This document shows positions 44,359-56,000 of a stretch of 64,000 nt of DNA, piece by piece. Source of the stretch: Trileptium ribeirensis (lineage: Eukaryota; Nematoda; Enoplea; Enoplida; Thoracostomopsidae); the NCBI GenBank assembly GCA_030248225.1, contig JASANE010005129.1, positions 1-64,000 of the forward strand, written 5' to 3'. The notes beneath the pieces are model-generated. The model did not search any database and was not told the DNA's origin. It saw nothing but the letters and a program-made list of their open reading frames with translations. A program made the position numbers and the translations under genes. The stretch's first letter is position 1. Each line of letters opens with the position of its first letter.

Positions 44359-44550
44359 TACTGTTTGAGCACGTTCGTGATCGATGGAGCGCTTGCCCGC
44401 CTCGATATGTTAGATAATCCTTTCAGGGTGGGCGGTTATATTATTTAGCTGTTTAGCGTCCTTATGTTCCTCATATCGTATCAAATTTTGATTGGTGTCT
44501 TTAAGGAATTGTATCGTTGGATTTATCATGGCCTCGATATGCTCGATGGT

Positions 44551-45426
44551 TTACCCCGAGTATATCGTGACCGGTGCGTTACCGAAATTGATTACCGCGA
44601 TTGGTATAGTCCGCTGACTCCTAAGCACTAATGCGTGTGCCATCGCGGTATCAGTCATTTCAGGAGCGGGGACAAATATGGCGGTTCCTACACCTATATC
44701 AGCAATTTCAGGGATAGCATTGATAAACGTTTCAGTATTTGGTTCGATGGTGGTGAGCTTTCTGCACATTACAGCGATTTGCGGTGCTTCGTATCGTTCC
44801 AAACCCGCAGAAGGTACCTTATCCTCTTCCTCGTCTACTGCAATTTCTAAACAGCGCTCGCGAAATTTGATGATGCATTTTGGCAGTTGCGACATGAAAT
44901 TTGTTCCTAAAATGCAGTGATATGGGGCGGTTTGGGTGACAAAAAACTCAGTCTGTACCTTAATGGGTCCGATCGACAAGGCTACACTTATGCTACCATT
45001 CAATACCAATTCCTGTTTGGTGCCTGATACTATCCGCGTTGAGTCGTCTGGACGGGGCTGAAGGCCTAGCTTACTTACCAGGTACTGTGATACGATAGAG
45101 ACGTCCGCGCCTGTATCAATCAACGTGAGTACCGGTGTCCGGTAGATGAAGGCGTTGATGCGTACATGTGGTGCATCACATTGACCTTCCGGTGGTCGGC
45201 TACCGTACGATGCCCCCTTACGTAGCACACGCTCGGACACTGCTAATAGTTCAGGGGGCTCTACCAGAACGACGCCTTCGTCCTGGTTGGTGGAATTTCT
45301 TCGGGCTGACCGACGGGAGCTGCTCAGTGCTCGCCATTCCAGGTGTCCCGTGGAAACGGCTGGGGCTGAGACCGTTGGTCGAGCCGCGTCTGGGGTGCCG
45401 TACTCATATCCAGTTTTGATACTCAA
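44551..45426 (-). CDS. Retroviral-type aspartic protease ORF
   Basis: Intact 291-codon frame. The catalytic motif LIDTGADVSIVS is at residues 102-113 and the second conserved stretch (CILGTNFM) near 170; the flap region lies between. The first 90 residues are polar and basic. It begins 40 bases after the Env-like stop and leads, after about 190 broken bases, into RT, so it is the N-terminal part of Pol. It would process Gag-Pol. Confidence 0.85.
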   Translation of the reverse strand: MSIKTGYEYGTPDAARPTVSAPAVSTGHLEWRALSSSRRSARRNSTNQDEGVVLVEPPELLAVSERVLRKGASYGSRPPEGQCDAPHVRINAFIYRTPVLTLIDTGADVSIVSQYLVSKLGLQPRPDDSTRIVSGTKQELVLNGSISVALSIGPIKVQTEFFVTQTAPYHCILGTNFMSQLPKCIIKFRERCLEIAVDEEEDKVPSAGLERYEAPQIAVMCRKLTTIEPNTETFINAIPEIADIGVGTAIFVPAPEMTDTAMAHALVLRSQRTIPIAVINFGNAPVTIYSG

Positions 45427-45465
45427 TTCAAGTCGCCTTGGCTCCGTCCCGCTACATGGTCGTTG

Positions 45466-47187
45466 CTACCACCAGCGCTGTAAGCGTCCATTTATGCATT
45501 TAGCGCAGAAACCAGCTTCCTTCCTGAAGTAAATTATTGCCCCTATGCCAACAACTACCAGCAAAATGAGCATCAATAGGTAAGGAGCTACTCCAGTTGT
45601 AGTAATATATGGAAAGTCGATTACCTTCTTCAACTGCTCATCTGCTATTTGCTGGACTTGCAGGTTCGTCGCCTTGGCGTGTTCTAATGAGCTCCAGGTG
45701 ATCGGCCTAAGAGGGATATCTGGGAAGTCATGTACGGTGATGTTGGGTCCAATGTGAACGGTGACCTCCTGAACGTCTAGGGTGCTGGCAAGCATTACTG
45801 GTCCGACCACTAGTTGGGTGTAATCGCCGTGCGACAACCATATTACTCCATTTTCTGGTATCTTGATGGTTTCTCCGCGGGTGACATGGCTGAGGTGTTT
45901 TTTCTTGGAAACAACGGCTTTGGGTTCGGCGGTTCGGATTAGCACCCCTTGAGCGGTGCTGTACACGTCGGTATGGTTAACCATTGGCCCGACCAATACG
46001 CTATTCTTGCATATGTAGCGTGTGTCATCTGGAGCGTTTTCGCCCATGATGATCCAATCCAGACAGCGTGAGGTATGATCGGTAGCCAATGCGTGAACTT
46101 CGCAAAAAGCAATGCCGGGTCGCGTGTTGCATGCGTGTAAGTTTAACACCTTATACCGCGCAAGTTCAACTCGCGTGGCGTATTCCGGCAGAGGCAGTGT
46201 CATATGCGCCCTACGTTCCGGTACAATCCAACCAACGTTGTAGATCCGAAAATAAGGCCGAACATCGTCTGACGAAACTAATGGTACCCTCAAAATGAAC
46301 GCAAACTTAAACGTGCCCAGGTCGATGTGTACCGGGTAAATCTGTCCAAACAGGTAGGCTAGTGCCGGCTCACGTATTAATATAGTTTGCAATATCCTTG
46401 GGTCCTTCTGGAATAGTTGCTTTAGCGCCGTGGCGTCCACCACTTTTGGTGACAGCTGCCCGCTCATCATGGCTTCATTGACGGCGTCAACCGAAGAGTG
46501 TAGGGTGGTGCAAAACATGTAGTTCACCAATTCACGATGGACCTCCGTAACGTAACGCTGTTCCTGGCACCTTATTTGTTCTATCATACTAACCACCTCC
46601 TGCATCTTATGATGTAGGAATGAATAGAGCTCCTCGTTAGAGCGTGTTAATTTCATGATCGCTCGCGAGTTACCATAGGCTACGTTGTAAGTGTTCCGCA
46701 TTTCCTTAGACAGCGTAACCACCTGTTTATTTAGATCCTTTAGATGCACCGCGTTAGTAAAAGCTACTCCAACCCCTAAGAATCCTGTAACTACGCCAGC
46801 AGCTCCAGCTAATGCAGCGAGAAATCGTTTCTTTGGAGCCTTAGACTCTTTGCAAAAATGGACGTTCGCTTCACAATACTCGCGCATTAAAGCCATATAG
46901 TAGCTCGTGTCTAACACGCCTTGGTACGTGCTTCGTAGTTCCCTTTCTAACTCCTGGATTTTACGTTGTAAATCCGGCATGGTAGTACAATTAGGGTTGG
47001 GACAACAGTCTCCCAGACATGGTTTACCTCTGGGGGTGTAAACACACCATGCCATACCGGTTGCTTGCCTGCTCGGTTGTAGCCCATCCAGGGACAATCG
47101 CAAAACGATCGGTAGGAAGGTGGATCGCGAGGCCGTTATTACCAAACCATGTGGTTCGATCAATGTACCCACTTGTTGGTTGACCAT
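45466..47187 (-). CDS. Env/F-like class I fusion glycoprotein
   Basis: Intact 573-codon frame. A basic KKR site (residues 119-121) precedes a Gly/Ala-rich hydrophobic fusion-peptide-like stretch (122-144), then a heptad-type helix region (about 150-215). A SGQLSPKVVD segment resembles the G-x-L-S-P element of baculovirus F/errantivirus Env. Several paired Cys follow, then a single membrane anchor (532-554) and a short Cys/basic tail. Sequons NCT and NHT are present; no clear N-terminal signal peptide is seen. Such proteins mediate membrane fusion. Position is odd: it lies before protease and pol, not after integrase. It is the longest undamaged frame in the window. Confidence 0.7.
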   Translation of the reverse strand: MVNQQVGTLIEPHGLVITASRSTFLPIVLRLSLDGLQPSRQATGMAWCVYTPRGKPCLGDCCPNPNCTTMPDLQRKIQELERELRSTYQGVLDTSYYMALMREYCEANVHFCKESKAPKKRFLAALAGAAGVVTGFLGVGVAFTNAVHLKDLNKQVVTLSKEMRNTYNVAYGNSRAIMKLTRSNEELYSFLHHKMQEVVSMIEQIRCQEQRYVTEVHRELVNYMFCTTLHSSVDAVNEAMMSGQLSPKVVDATALKQLFQKDPRILQTILIREPALAYLFGQIYPVHIDLGTFKFAFILRVPLVSSDDVRPYFRIYNVGWIVPERRAHMTLPLPEYATRVELARYKVLNLHACNTRPGIAFCEVHALATDHTSRCLDWIIMGENAPDDTRYICKNSVLVGPMVNHTDVYSTAQGVLIRTAEPKAVVSKKKHLSHVTRGETIKIPENGVIWLSHGDYTQLVVGPVMLASTLDVQEVTVHIGPNITVHDFPDIPLRPITWSSLEHAKATNLQVQQIADEQLKKVIDFPYITTTGVAPYLLMLILLVVVGIGAIIYFRKEAGFCAKCINGRLQRWW

Positions 47188-47201
47188 GGCTCCTAAGCAT
47201 G

Positions 47202-48115
47202 CTACCTGGTCCGAAAAAAGGTGTGGCGATTGCCTGAGTTTACCCTAGTTTTTGCAGGATAAGCAGGAAACGCATTATTCCCACGAACCTGGTTCCTTGG
47301 CTCCACAGTCTTACAGCTGCTATATATCGTTGGCGTAATATATTTTAGAGGGACCGTACCGACCTGGTCAAGTATTACTCGGCCGCTCTCACTTGTGCCA
47401 TTGTATGGTTCGTCTTCGAGATCGTCATTGTTCGAGAGGGAGTCAAGTTCAGAAACTACGTAGTCGGAGTCGAGTGATGCAATAGCATTCGCGTCAAACT
47501 CGTCCTCACTCATGTTTCTGCGCGATGTACTCAACTCACTCTCAAGCTCCTCCTCATCAATGAACGTTATGTCAGCGTCCGCGTTGACGGTTGTGCTTGT
47601 GTTTATGTCATCATTCGGATCAGCTTGCCAGATGTTTTGCGCGGGCCTGCGTAGCCACAATAGTCTCAGATATAACAGTTCCTCACGCTTTTGCTCACTA
47701 CCTACTTCCTTAAAAAGGGCATTTGCCATTGCCGCATATACGATGTGGTCGATTGACAGCACCGGTGCAATGGGACCGGATTCTCCATATTCAGTAATGA
47801 GGTAGTCTAGCAAGTACGGTGCGCTGGTCACAGTTTTTAACCATTCCAAATTAGCTTCCCTGTATGCGGTCAACTCAGAGGCAGTATGCACCCGTGTATA
47901 CGGCTTGGTTGGATTGTGATAGTTCCGTTGGGTCGAATTGTTCCGTAGCCTGCTGACAAATTCCCGGCATAGTCCCACTCGCCATCATAGGTAACAAAAC
48001 TGCAGCCGTCTGTGGGCATAAAATTTGTGTTATGTCGTTCCTCACACGCTTCGCATGTTCGAAGGACAGGGATCTGAGAACGGTACAATTCAGTGATGGC
48101 TTCCGTGATGCTCAT
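47202..48115 (-). pseudogene. Acidic ORF upstream of Env-like gene
   Basis: Frame 1 (48,115-47,870) with CEACEERH and frame 2 (47,978-47,202, 258 codons) appear to be one protein with an indel. The C-terminal half is strongly acidic and Ser/Asn-rich (EEELESELSTS, SLSNNDDLEDEPYNG). It ends 15 bases before the Env-like ATG. No family recognised; could be a structural or leader part of the Env unit. Confidence 0.45.
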
Positions 48116-48255
48116 TTAGTTTAGTACCCGGGCAACTAGTTCTAGTAAACCTTCGAGGTGTCTTACCATGCTGCTGCTAACGTATATTTCGGCCATGGTG
48201 TGCATACACGGAGATGCAAACCCTAACAGCCCAGACACAACGGCAGCACCCTCCG

Positions 48256-48597
48256 TCAGTCCAGTTGGGCCGTTCCAACCGCCCGAGTTCTGATCAACTG
48301 GTGGGCACGATAAATCCGCTTCGACTCAGCTATAACTTTCCAATAAAATATAGCCCTTTCGACTACCTTTTCTCTTCCTGGGCGTAACCGAGGGGGTATA
48401 AGTGAATAGCGGAGTAATTTCCCAGGTCCCAGGGTTATGATCGTAGGCGCAAACCCGGACGCCGGACCCAGCAATATCAAACGTTCCTCTTTGTGTAATT
48501 CCTGCAGAATTAGGGCTTCTACCTTTTCTTCGGTAGGACCCTTCGAAAATATCGTCCTTAGCAAGATATCCAGACAGTGTTGTTTGGTAGTTTGCAC
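48256..48597 (-). CDS. Unrecognised 113-codon ORF
   Basis: Minus frame with a helical, charged N-terminal half and a basic C-terminus. It lies between the repeat-rich region and the acidic ORF. No domain recognised; it may be a piece of the same protein as the acidic ORF. Confidence 0.3.
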   Translation of the reverse strand: MQTTKQHCLDILLRTIFSKGPTEEKVEALILQELHKEERLILLGPASGFAPTIITLGPGKLLRYSLIPPRLRPGREKVVERAIFYWKVIAESKRIYRAHQLIRTRAVGTAQLD

Positions 48598-48765
48598 GTT
48601 TAGTTCCTGCGTTGCCTGTTCAGGCGTTGCTATGTGATTGTTTGTAAGTTCTGTGGTGGGGTTCGCGTCAGTGGGCTCCCAGATCTGTCTAGTTCATAAT
48701 GTTCTAGGTTTAGCCACCGTTTGTTCAATTACGTCCATCAGGTTGACCGGAAATCCGGTCGTTCC

Positions 48766-50810
48766 TTATACAATTTCATTTACTGCTTCTCCACTTAGGT
48801 GGCAGGTTACTATATCCGGTTGTGTTGCTAGTTGTTCCACCATTCGGTTGGTCGCTCGAGCCTTTGCACTCATTTCTAGTACCATGGGCGCCACAATCAT
48901 AATATTCGAGCTTACGCTAGTAGTTATTGGTTCCTTCGGTTCAGTATTAAGTTCTGGTCGTTCGTTTGGTTTCAATCCCTTGTCATCGCACTTCCAAATC
49001 AGTCTCATTGTTGCTCGACTGCTGTGATCATCTACACCAAAAATGATCTCGGCACTCGGCCCAGTTTTGTCTCCATGTGGCTCGGAACCATTTTGGCTCA
49101 CATGTGGCACAGTTTCTCTTCCCGGTTCTACACACGCTCTGGAGGCGCCGGTTCCGGCCGACTCAGACTCAAACACACACATGTTCACCTGCCGATTGGA
49201 TTGACTGCGCGTTGACAGACACAAACCGTAGTTTCCGACCCGGTCAGATCCCACGGCCCCTACACTCAGGGATCGAACTCGACACGAGTTCGGCCCTACA
49301 TATAAATTACAATTTTGAACGGAGCTCGTGACATGGAGACGACTCATTTCCCAACGCCTCCCTTCTCCTGGCCAATGTCCTCTACGGTTTTCCCCGGCCT
49401 CTAAAGATACTACAGTACACATACGCTTCCGGATTTTGAACAGAGCTAAGACAATCGGACCGACCCGTGTTCCGAAGGTCTCCATCACACCTGACCAGTG
49501 TCCTTTACAGTCTTCCCCGGTCGCTTGAAAAGCTACAGGGGCCTCACGCGGCCTCCCTAAATTGGTGGAAGCCAGTTTAGTATCGGATGCATCCTCTAGG
49601 TTCTTAGGTTCATTTCGCTCCTTAGGTTCTCGGTTCCATTCCACTAGATTACTCGGTATTTCATTCCATCCGTTAGGTTCCGTTAGATTAGGTTCCGTTA
49701 GGTTCTCAGTATCCGCTAGTTCCACACTTCGCTATTAGGTTCCATTAGGTTCACTACTCCTGCTGCAGGTTCTTCTAGCTCCGCGCCTACATGAACCCTT
49801 GAATCAACAACGTCAGCAACAACATTCATACAGTTACACCATACTACACACATACAATTTTGACTAAGCCTAGGACTTTCGTCTCCGTCGCCCTCGACCA
49901 TTAACTGGTCTTTGTGAAATTTCGCGGGTTCGCGAGGTGTTACCGTGCCGGCGTTAAAGCCATCGCCAGACACGCGACCCCTATTAATCGGCCCCCGAAG
50001 TCCGAACGGCGTCTCTCTAGTTTCCATTCCATTAGGTTCATTAGGTTCCACATCCATAAGTCCATTAGGTTTCCTCTGATATCCCGCCGCCTGAGGTGGG
50101 TTATACGCGCCAGCCTTGTGGTCATTGCCACACACGGATGTCCGAAGTCCGAACTGCCACCTCCAATATTTCTCACTCGGCATATCAGGAACATTAAGTT
50201 CCCTTGGTTCCATTAGATCCTCAACTCCTCCTCCCCTCTCACTCCTCTCAGTATCTCGGTTTCCATCACTTCGCGCTGACTCCATCTTATGATATACACA
50301 TATATCGGTTGGCCAACCATTACTCACAAAGATACGAGTCACACCCGGCGCACCAGGGGTCGGAGACAATGAAACCGAGCGCCATTCGGTTTTATGGTTA
50401 GCTTGTTCTTTACTGCGCCCTACTTCTACTGTCCTGGTTAGTTTGTTTTCAAATGCGTTGAATTCTCCATTGTCGCCCCACGACCCGGTCGCTTGCGGCA
50501 ATATTCGTGCTGGTGTTTTGTTCGATTGTAATAGGTTCAATTGGTATACGGTTGGTTCGGATTCAATTTGGTCCTGACCCTCATTTTCCGCTTCAATGTT
50601 AGGGCTATTATATGTGTGTATTACGCTTTTTCTAGCGATCATTGCATTTATTTGTGCCGATCGGGCACTCAAACCAGCTGCCGCGCGTTCCTCTAAGGTC
50701 GATATTTCGTGTCGCATGACGTCTAGCCGATGCGCGAGCTCGGGGTCAGCTGCTCGAGTTACTGACATAACTCCTGCGTTGCGGCGACCTGATTGTTCAT
50801 TTTGGCTCAT
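48766..50810 (-). pseudogene. Repeat-rich open region after Gag (EPN repeats)
   Basis: Two long frames (50,810-49,716 and 49,725-48,766). The first opens with a coiled-coil-like segment (HRLDVMRHEISTLEER). Both then become internally repetitive: EPN/TEPN words at 49.62-49.73 and 50.03-50.07 kb from TTAGGTTCC-type DNA repeats, a GEDCKGHWSG / GENRRGHWPG pair from a 126-bp duplication (49.31-49.56 kb), and an FGLR-type pair (49.96-50.17 kb). The array was probably expanded DNA that stayed open, rather than a conserved protein. Start may be the Gag C-terminal extension. Confidence 0.45.
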
Positions 50811-51304
50811 GTATGCCTGTGAAGCCCTGGCTCGAGGGGCTGCCCCTACTTGATTATCGTTGTCCTGCCGTTACTAGGTGCGCGCGGACGAAATGGTGCT
50901 GCTTCGGCTGACAATGGTTGTGATGGGCCTGTGTAACGTGCGTTAGGTGCAGCATTATAGTTATTATTCCAATTGTTAGGTCCGTTTGTATCGCGACCAC
51001 GTGATCGGTTGTAGTATTCAGTTCGACCGTAGTTTCCGTACGCATTCGAGCGGGTTCAGGGCGGTAATATTCTTGCTGCCCGTAACCTACAGGTCCTCGT
51101 TGGTGGTACCATTCATCGCGCCGTGAGTATCGGCCTGCTCCTCGGTGTTCAATTAGTCGGTATCGGGGACGATTGCTATACTGCGGGGTGCACTGGGATA
51201 ACAGTTAACAGTTGGCGCGGGTACATTCTGCATGTAGCCTGGGGCTACGCGAGTTGCCAAGCGGGTATACTCATTTTGGAGTGGGTCGTACATGTCCATT
51301 CGAT

Positions 51305-51899
51305 AGTACGGGCATTATCGTGCAATGTGTCCTATCATACGCACCGAAGGCATTGGTTATCTTTGGGTGCTGTTGGAACAGCGTTAGCTCCGGCTGCCGG
51401 GGTCACACTATTCTGCATCATCGCGTTTAGTTGGTGTTGTTCGGTGCGTTTATCTAGCAAATCAATAAGCCGAGCGATTTTAGCATCGCTGCTGGTCGTA
51501 GTGCGCTTAGTCTCATCTAGAGCTTCGCGTATTTGATCTACGAGTTGGGTATTCTCACCTCCTTGCGACATGCAGTTTACCGTTTTGGACCGGCTGCTTT
51601 TGCGAACCGGTATTCCAACTACCTCCTTTTGGGACGATAGAATAGCGTCTTCCTTGTACCTTAGCTTATTCATCATGTGCTTAAAAGACGGATATGTCTT
51701 TCCTATTACATCAGATTTTAGTTCCGGTCGTAGTCCCTGTCGGAGGAATTTTTGTAATAATGCATCGCGTTGTTCACCTTCGACCTCCGGGAACGCTTTG
51801 TCTACGAGGTTTTGCAAGTCAAGTCCGTACAGGGCAACCGATTCGCGTTCTCCCTGCACTCGCATGCGCAGCATTATTAAAGCGTCCTCGTCGCGTTAA
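51305..51899 (-). pseudogene. Gag with zinc knuckle
   Basis: Minus frame 51,874-51,335 has the retrotransposon Gag core pattern ALIMLRMRVQGERESVALYG, LVDKAFPEVEGEQRDALLQKF and LRQGLRPELKSDV. It ends at a CCHC knuckle (51,352-51,310): C-L-R-C, then after a one-base shift M-I-G-H-I-A-R, TAA, C-P. The TAA replaces the residue before the last Cys. Gag packages element RNA. Sequence before 51,899 is frameshifted and the true start is not clear. Confidence 0.7.
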
Positions 51900-53043
51900 A
51901 ATGACGAATACATGGCGAGCCGGCGAGCAGGACTACCACACTCACTGAAATTTTCCGCCGTATAGTTCAAAACTACTGGGAAGGTTACAATAAATTTCTA
52001 TTTAGCTAAAACGTCCGTTCCGGTTGCGCAGTTATTTCACCAGAAGAGTTAAGACTAGCCAAATAGCGACCAGAACCCGCCCAAGACTCGGTTTGAAGGT
52101 AAGTGCATTACTGCTGATAAATTTGCAAATCCGAGCACTGCGCGTGAAATATAAATACGGCTACACCAATAGCGTAAAGATACCTCAAAGCTATAATAAA
52201 GAACACAAAAATACCACAAATTAACTGTATACTGACCATGTAATAATTGTCTATGAGCGTCTTTATGATCAACGGCGTTTCGTACTCGTTCGATCTGTTT
52301 GCACCCAACGCTTAAGATCAGCGAAATTGGCGCTGAGGTTTATTGAAATCGGAAGCACTGAGATAAATGTCAAGTTTATGTAGTAGAGTTCGCCAACGAC
52401 GAGCTATTCTAAACGGCCAGTCGACTGTGAGTAAATCTGTCCTAGATGAATACTGCAGAGTTAATCGGGTCGTTTGAGCGATTTCGATGTTGGCGTTACC
52501 GTTTGTGATCGTACAACGACGAGCGTAATGTAAACGAATCAGTCAATATTGAATGTCACTTCGAATAAACTAGTCCGTGCACTTCGCAACACCGTAAAGC
52601 GTAATAATAACTACAATAGAGAATGCAATCAACCGACGAATTAAATGCTGATTTCTATCCTGAAATAAAGATTTGGCACCCCGTTCAGGACACGACGCTG
52701 CAACTTAAACCGCGCTGGAAAAGTACATACTTCACTCCGGCACTCCGATCAAACTTCCATCTCCACCTGCTCCAACTTACGCGATTTAACGAGCACAACG
52801 CTCCAAGTAATCCAATGCGCAGAACGATATAACATTTTAGACGGGCAGCACATAAATACACTAACGTTACGGCCAGCGCCAAATCGCAACCGGTAAACGC
52901 CCTAAAATGATCTGGTGTCCACCCTTTAAGCGAAACTGGTTGGTAATATACCGCGGTGCGAGAGGTCCGTCACCTAGTAATTTTAGTATTCTGTTATTCC
53001 CCAAAATTTATTGACACCTCACGGCGTGGCCCCACTTAATTAT
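51900..53043 (-). other. Leader / broken Gag N-terminus of the giant element
   Basis: From the 5' LTR edge to the recognisable Gag core. Broken frames near 51.9-52.0 kb may be Gag N-terminus; the rest looks non-coding. Confidence 0.45.
53017..53034 (-). other. Candidate primer binding site
   Basis: Minus strand TGGGGCCACGCCGTGAGG begins nine bases inside the LTR edge. TGG start fits a tRNA 3' CCA, but the spacing is larger than usual and the tRNA is not identified. Confidence 0.3.
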
Positions 53044-56000
53044 TGTACTACGACCGGTTCTGGCCCTAAGGGATCCCAGCTGCACCACATACCTTTTCCA
53101 CCGTGGCGCCAGAGGTTTTCAACCACGGCTTACACGATTCCCCGGTGGATCTTAGTCTGACCGAAAGGAACCGCTTAGCTTAGCAGGTTGCCGGCGGGTT
53201 TAGCAGGATGTTTGGCCTGGACCCTATGTTGGCCCACATATCTAATGGTATGGAGATCCCCCTGAGGGAGGGTCATCCCCTAAGCCTGATCACAGGTAAT
53301 AAGGCTGACCCGTCGTTCCCTCACTTTCTCCCTAACCTTCTACGTCGAAACCCCCTCAGACAACTCCTTAGGCGGTGAGCCCTACCTTCATGAGGTGGTG
53401 GGTTAAGATCCCGAGGTGTTCACCTTAAACTCTTCAGGGGCAGTATTAGGGTCACCCTGACTCAGCGGATAAGGCACACCAGGTGGCCTTTCTCGAGTCG
53501 AAGCATTTACTGAGGCTTCGAGAAGCCAGGGGCGTCCATTTAGTGCAGTGGTGTTCACCCCATGCGCCAATCGTCAGAACCTAGGGCGACGAGAGTGGCG
53601 AAATTGTTCTAATTGAGTGAATGCGGGTACAACTTTTAGGCCCGCCTGCCTTAACAAGGGTGTTTTATTTCGCTGTGCTCGAGCTTATCTGTGTCTAATT
53701 TCAAAGTAAACCTTTAGATATCGTCTACAAGCGGAGTGGATAGCGTTTCAGCGGAGTGGGACCGAAAAGGGTTGCAAGCAGGTCGTGGTCTTCTGGATTT
53801 GGCTAGGGCTTCCGATTCTAAGGTTAATTACGTGTCACGGGCGGATTTGGGGAGAGCTCCATGAGCCGCATATGGGGAGGGAATTTGCTGGAAAGAGCGT
53901 TTTAGTGGCAATAGAATTAATTGGAATTAGCCGGAACTTCCTTCTGTAGGAGACTTGAGTTTCTAAATTCAACCGGGCCTAATTCGCTTAGAGTGGAATA
54001 CACACTCCAATCGTTTACTATCCTTCCGGTAAAATTAATATATAACATTGCATTACCCGAGTTGGGTGCACTCTACAAATATATACACAATAGCGGATAA
54101 TCGCATTTTGGCTCCCGGCATCACGCACCGTACCCTATATTGTAATGCTATGCTAATGCACGTCCTTTAAACAAATGTGAGCTAGTCGTCTAGTTGGTAT
54201 TCTCTTTGAGAAACAACCTCTCATTGCTCGCCATAAAGTTTCACCTTGGAAAATGTTAAATCCGTTGCTACAGAATTGGTTGAGTAATAGCTCACGATCT
54301 GTGCTCGGGATGGCGAAAGCGTAATTCACGAGTTCCCTTTGGGCTCTTTTAGAAACGCGGAACCCTCACCCCGAAATTGTATTAATTTGAACTCGGATGG
54401 GCTTAAATTTTTAGACTTTTTGACGCACCTTATGTATATAAAGTTTATTAGAGTCGGGGTTCGAGCGCTTACAGCCGCGCGATGCATCAAACGGGCACCC
54501 CCCGCGCCCGCAAAAGCTACCCCCTTTTTGTTGTGAAATATAGAACTCTAGTCGAACCATTACCAGAAGCCTCCGGCGAACCAAATATATAACGAAATAT
54601 GGGTAATAACCGAAATTTTATTCAATTTGAGTATTAAGAAAATTTATGCGTTACCAAGTAAAAGTTTTAACCAGGTGGAAGCCAGATTGGACGTGGCACG
54701 TAATGGTTTTGGCTGCGTAGCTTTTAGCGGTAGCCAGTGGAAAGTTTCCCCTCGGTTTTAAAACTACACTTACGTCGGCGCCTAATTTCCCGTAGTGACC
54801 GCAGGCTATTTTAACCTATCCGAATCTAGTTGCGTGATTCCTCTCTACCACTGTACACTCACTAATGTCGAGATCGTTCACCCACTGAGCTTTGACAAAT
54901 AGAACACTGCCCAGTGGGTGGGGAACCAATCGAGCTAGCAGGGGCGAGATTTCGAATGAGGGAATGGAATTTTTTATCTCTCCAAGTTTTTTGAGCGCGG
55001 GCTCAGCACTTGCGGTAACGCGGGACATCCGTCGGACGCCCCAGCACCCGCAGGGGCTGCCCACTCATCTGGATAAACAGAAAACAACGCAAGCGCCTCG
55101 GACATATCGCCTCCCCACGTCCGGATAGCGAGGAGTCTAACCGAGTGAGGCGAGAGCAACCGAAGCTGAAAACACTAAGCTATAAGCTAAAACGAAATAA
55201 ACTGAGCGGCGACAACCGCAGATAAAGCAGCAAAGTTTACGTGCTCAAAACTCGATTGGTCCCACCTCCAAGCCGGGCTATCTGCTTTTATAACAACTGC
55301 TGCCCCTTCACTACTACATACCCCAGAAGCGCAAAATTTTAAATTTTTGAATATTAATGATAAAGTAATAGCAGCATTAAGCAAGCGAACAAAACAACAA
55401 TATATCGACGTTGCCCTGCTATATATATATTAAACCAGCCACAAGCGGGCACCCAACAATATGATGGCCAGCAGAAGCACTGACTTGGCCGATGTTTGCC
55501 AAAGGGACAAAACCGCGCGCAGTTGGGCGCGGCCAAAATTTGAGAGGAAAAATATACCGACGCTCAGGGCGCTGTTTGCTCATAGGGATATCGGCACATT
55601 TTTGGCACATCTCCGGATCTAAAAGCAGTAGGCGGTCGGGGGCAAGACCAAAATCTTGCCCTGGCAGACCGGCTACTGATGGAAATACGAATTTTTGTTT
55701 ATCTTTTTATAATTTTTATCGTTTATAATTTTTTGTTTAGAGGAGGATCGTTAGAGGCCGTATTAGGCACATAAAACCCAAAATTTTGATGCCCCTTCCA
55801 AATTAGGGGATCCTGAGCGGATCCGTGGGGGTGGGCGGCCCCGATTTTCAGTTAACCAGTAAGGGTAGGACCCGATAAGTGCACCGAGCTCAAAAATCGG
55901 GGACTTTTAATTATTTTATGTGTCCTTTTAGGCTTGGAAAATTGGCGGCTTAAGCGCCTGTTCGGGGATCCGTAAGTACTTAGAGGCACCAAATTTTTGG

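Noticed and set aside
51664..51676. GTGCTTAAAAG as another copy of the virus-like promoter motif
   Set aside because: It lies within the minus-strand Gag frame, lacks the leading ATG, and has no start codon nearby on the + strand.
47512..51948. Plus-strand frames of 66-137 codons
   Set aside because: They are antisense shadows of the minus-strand retroelement ORFs.
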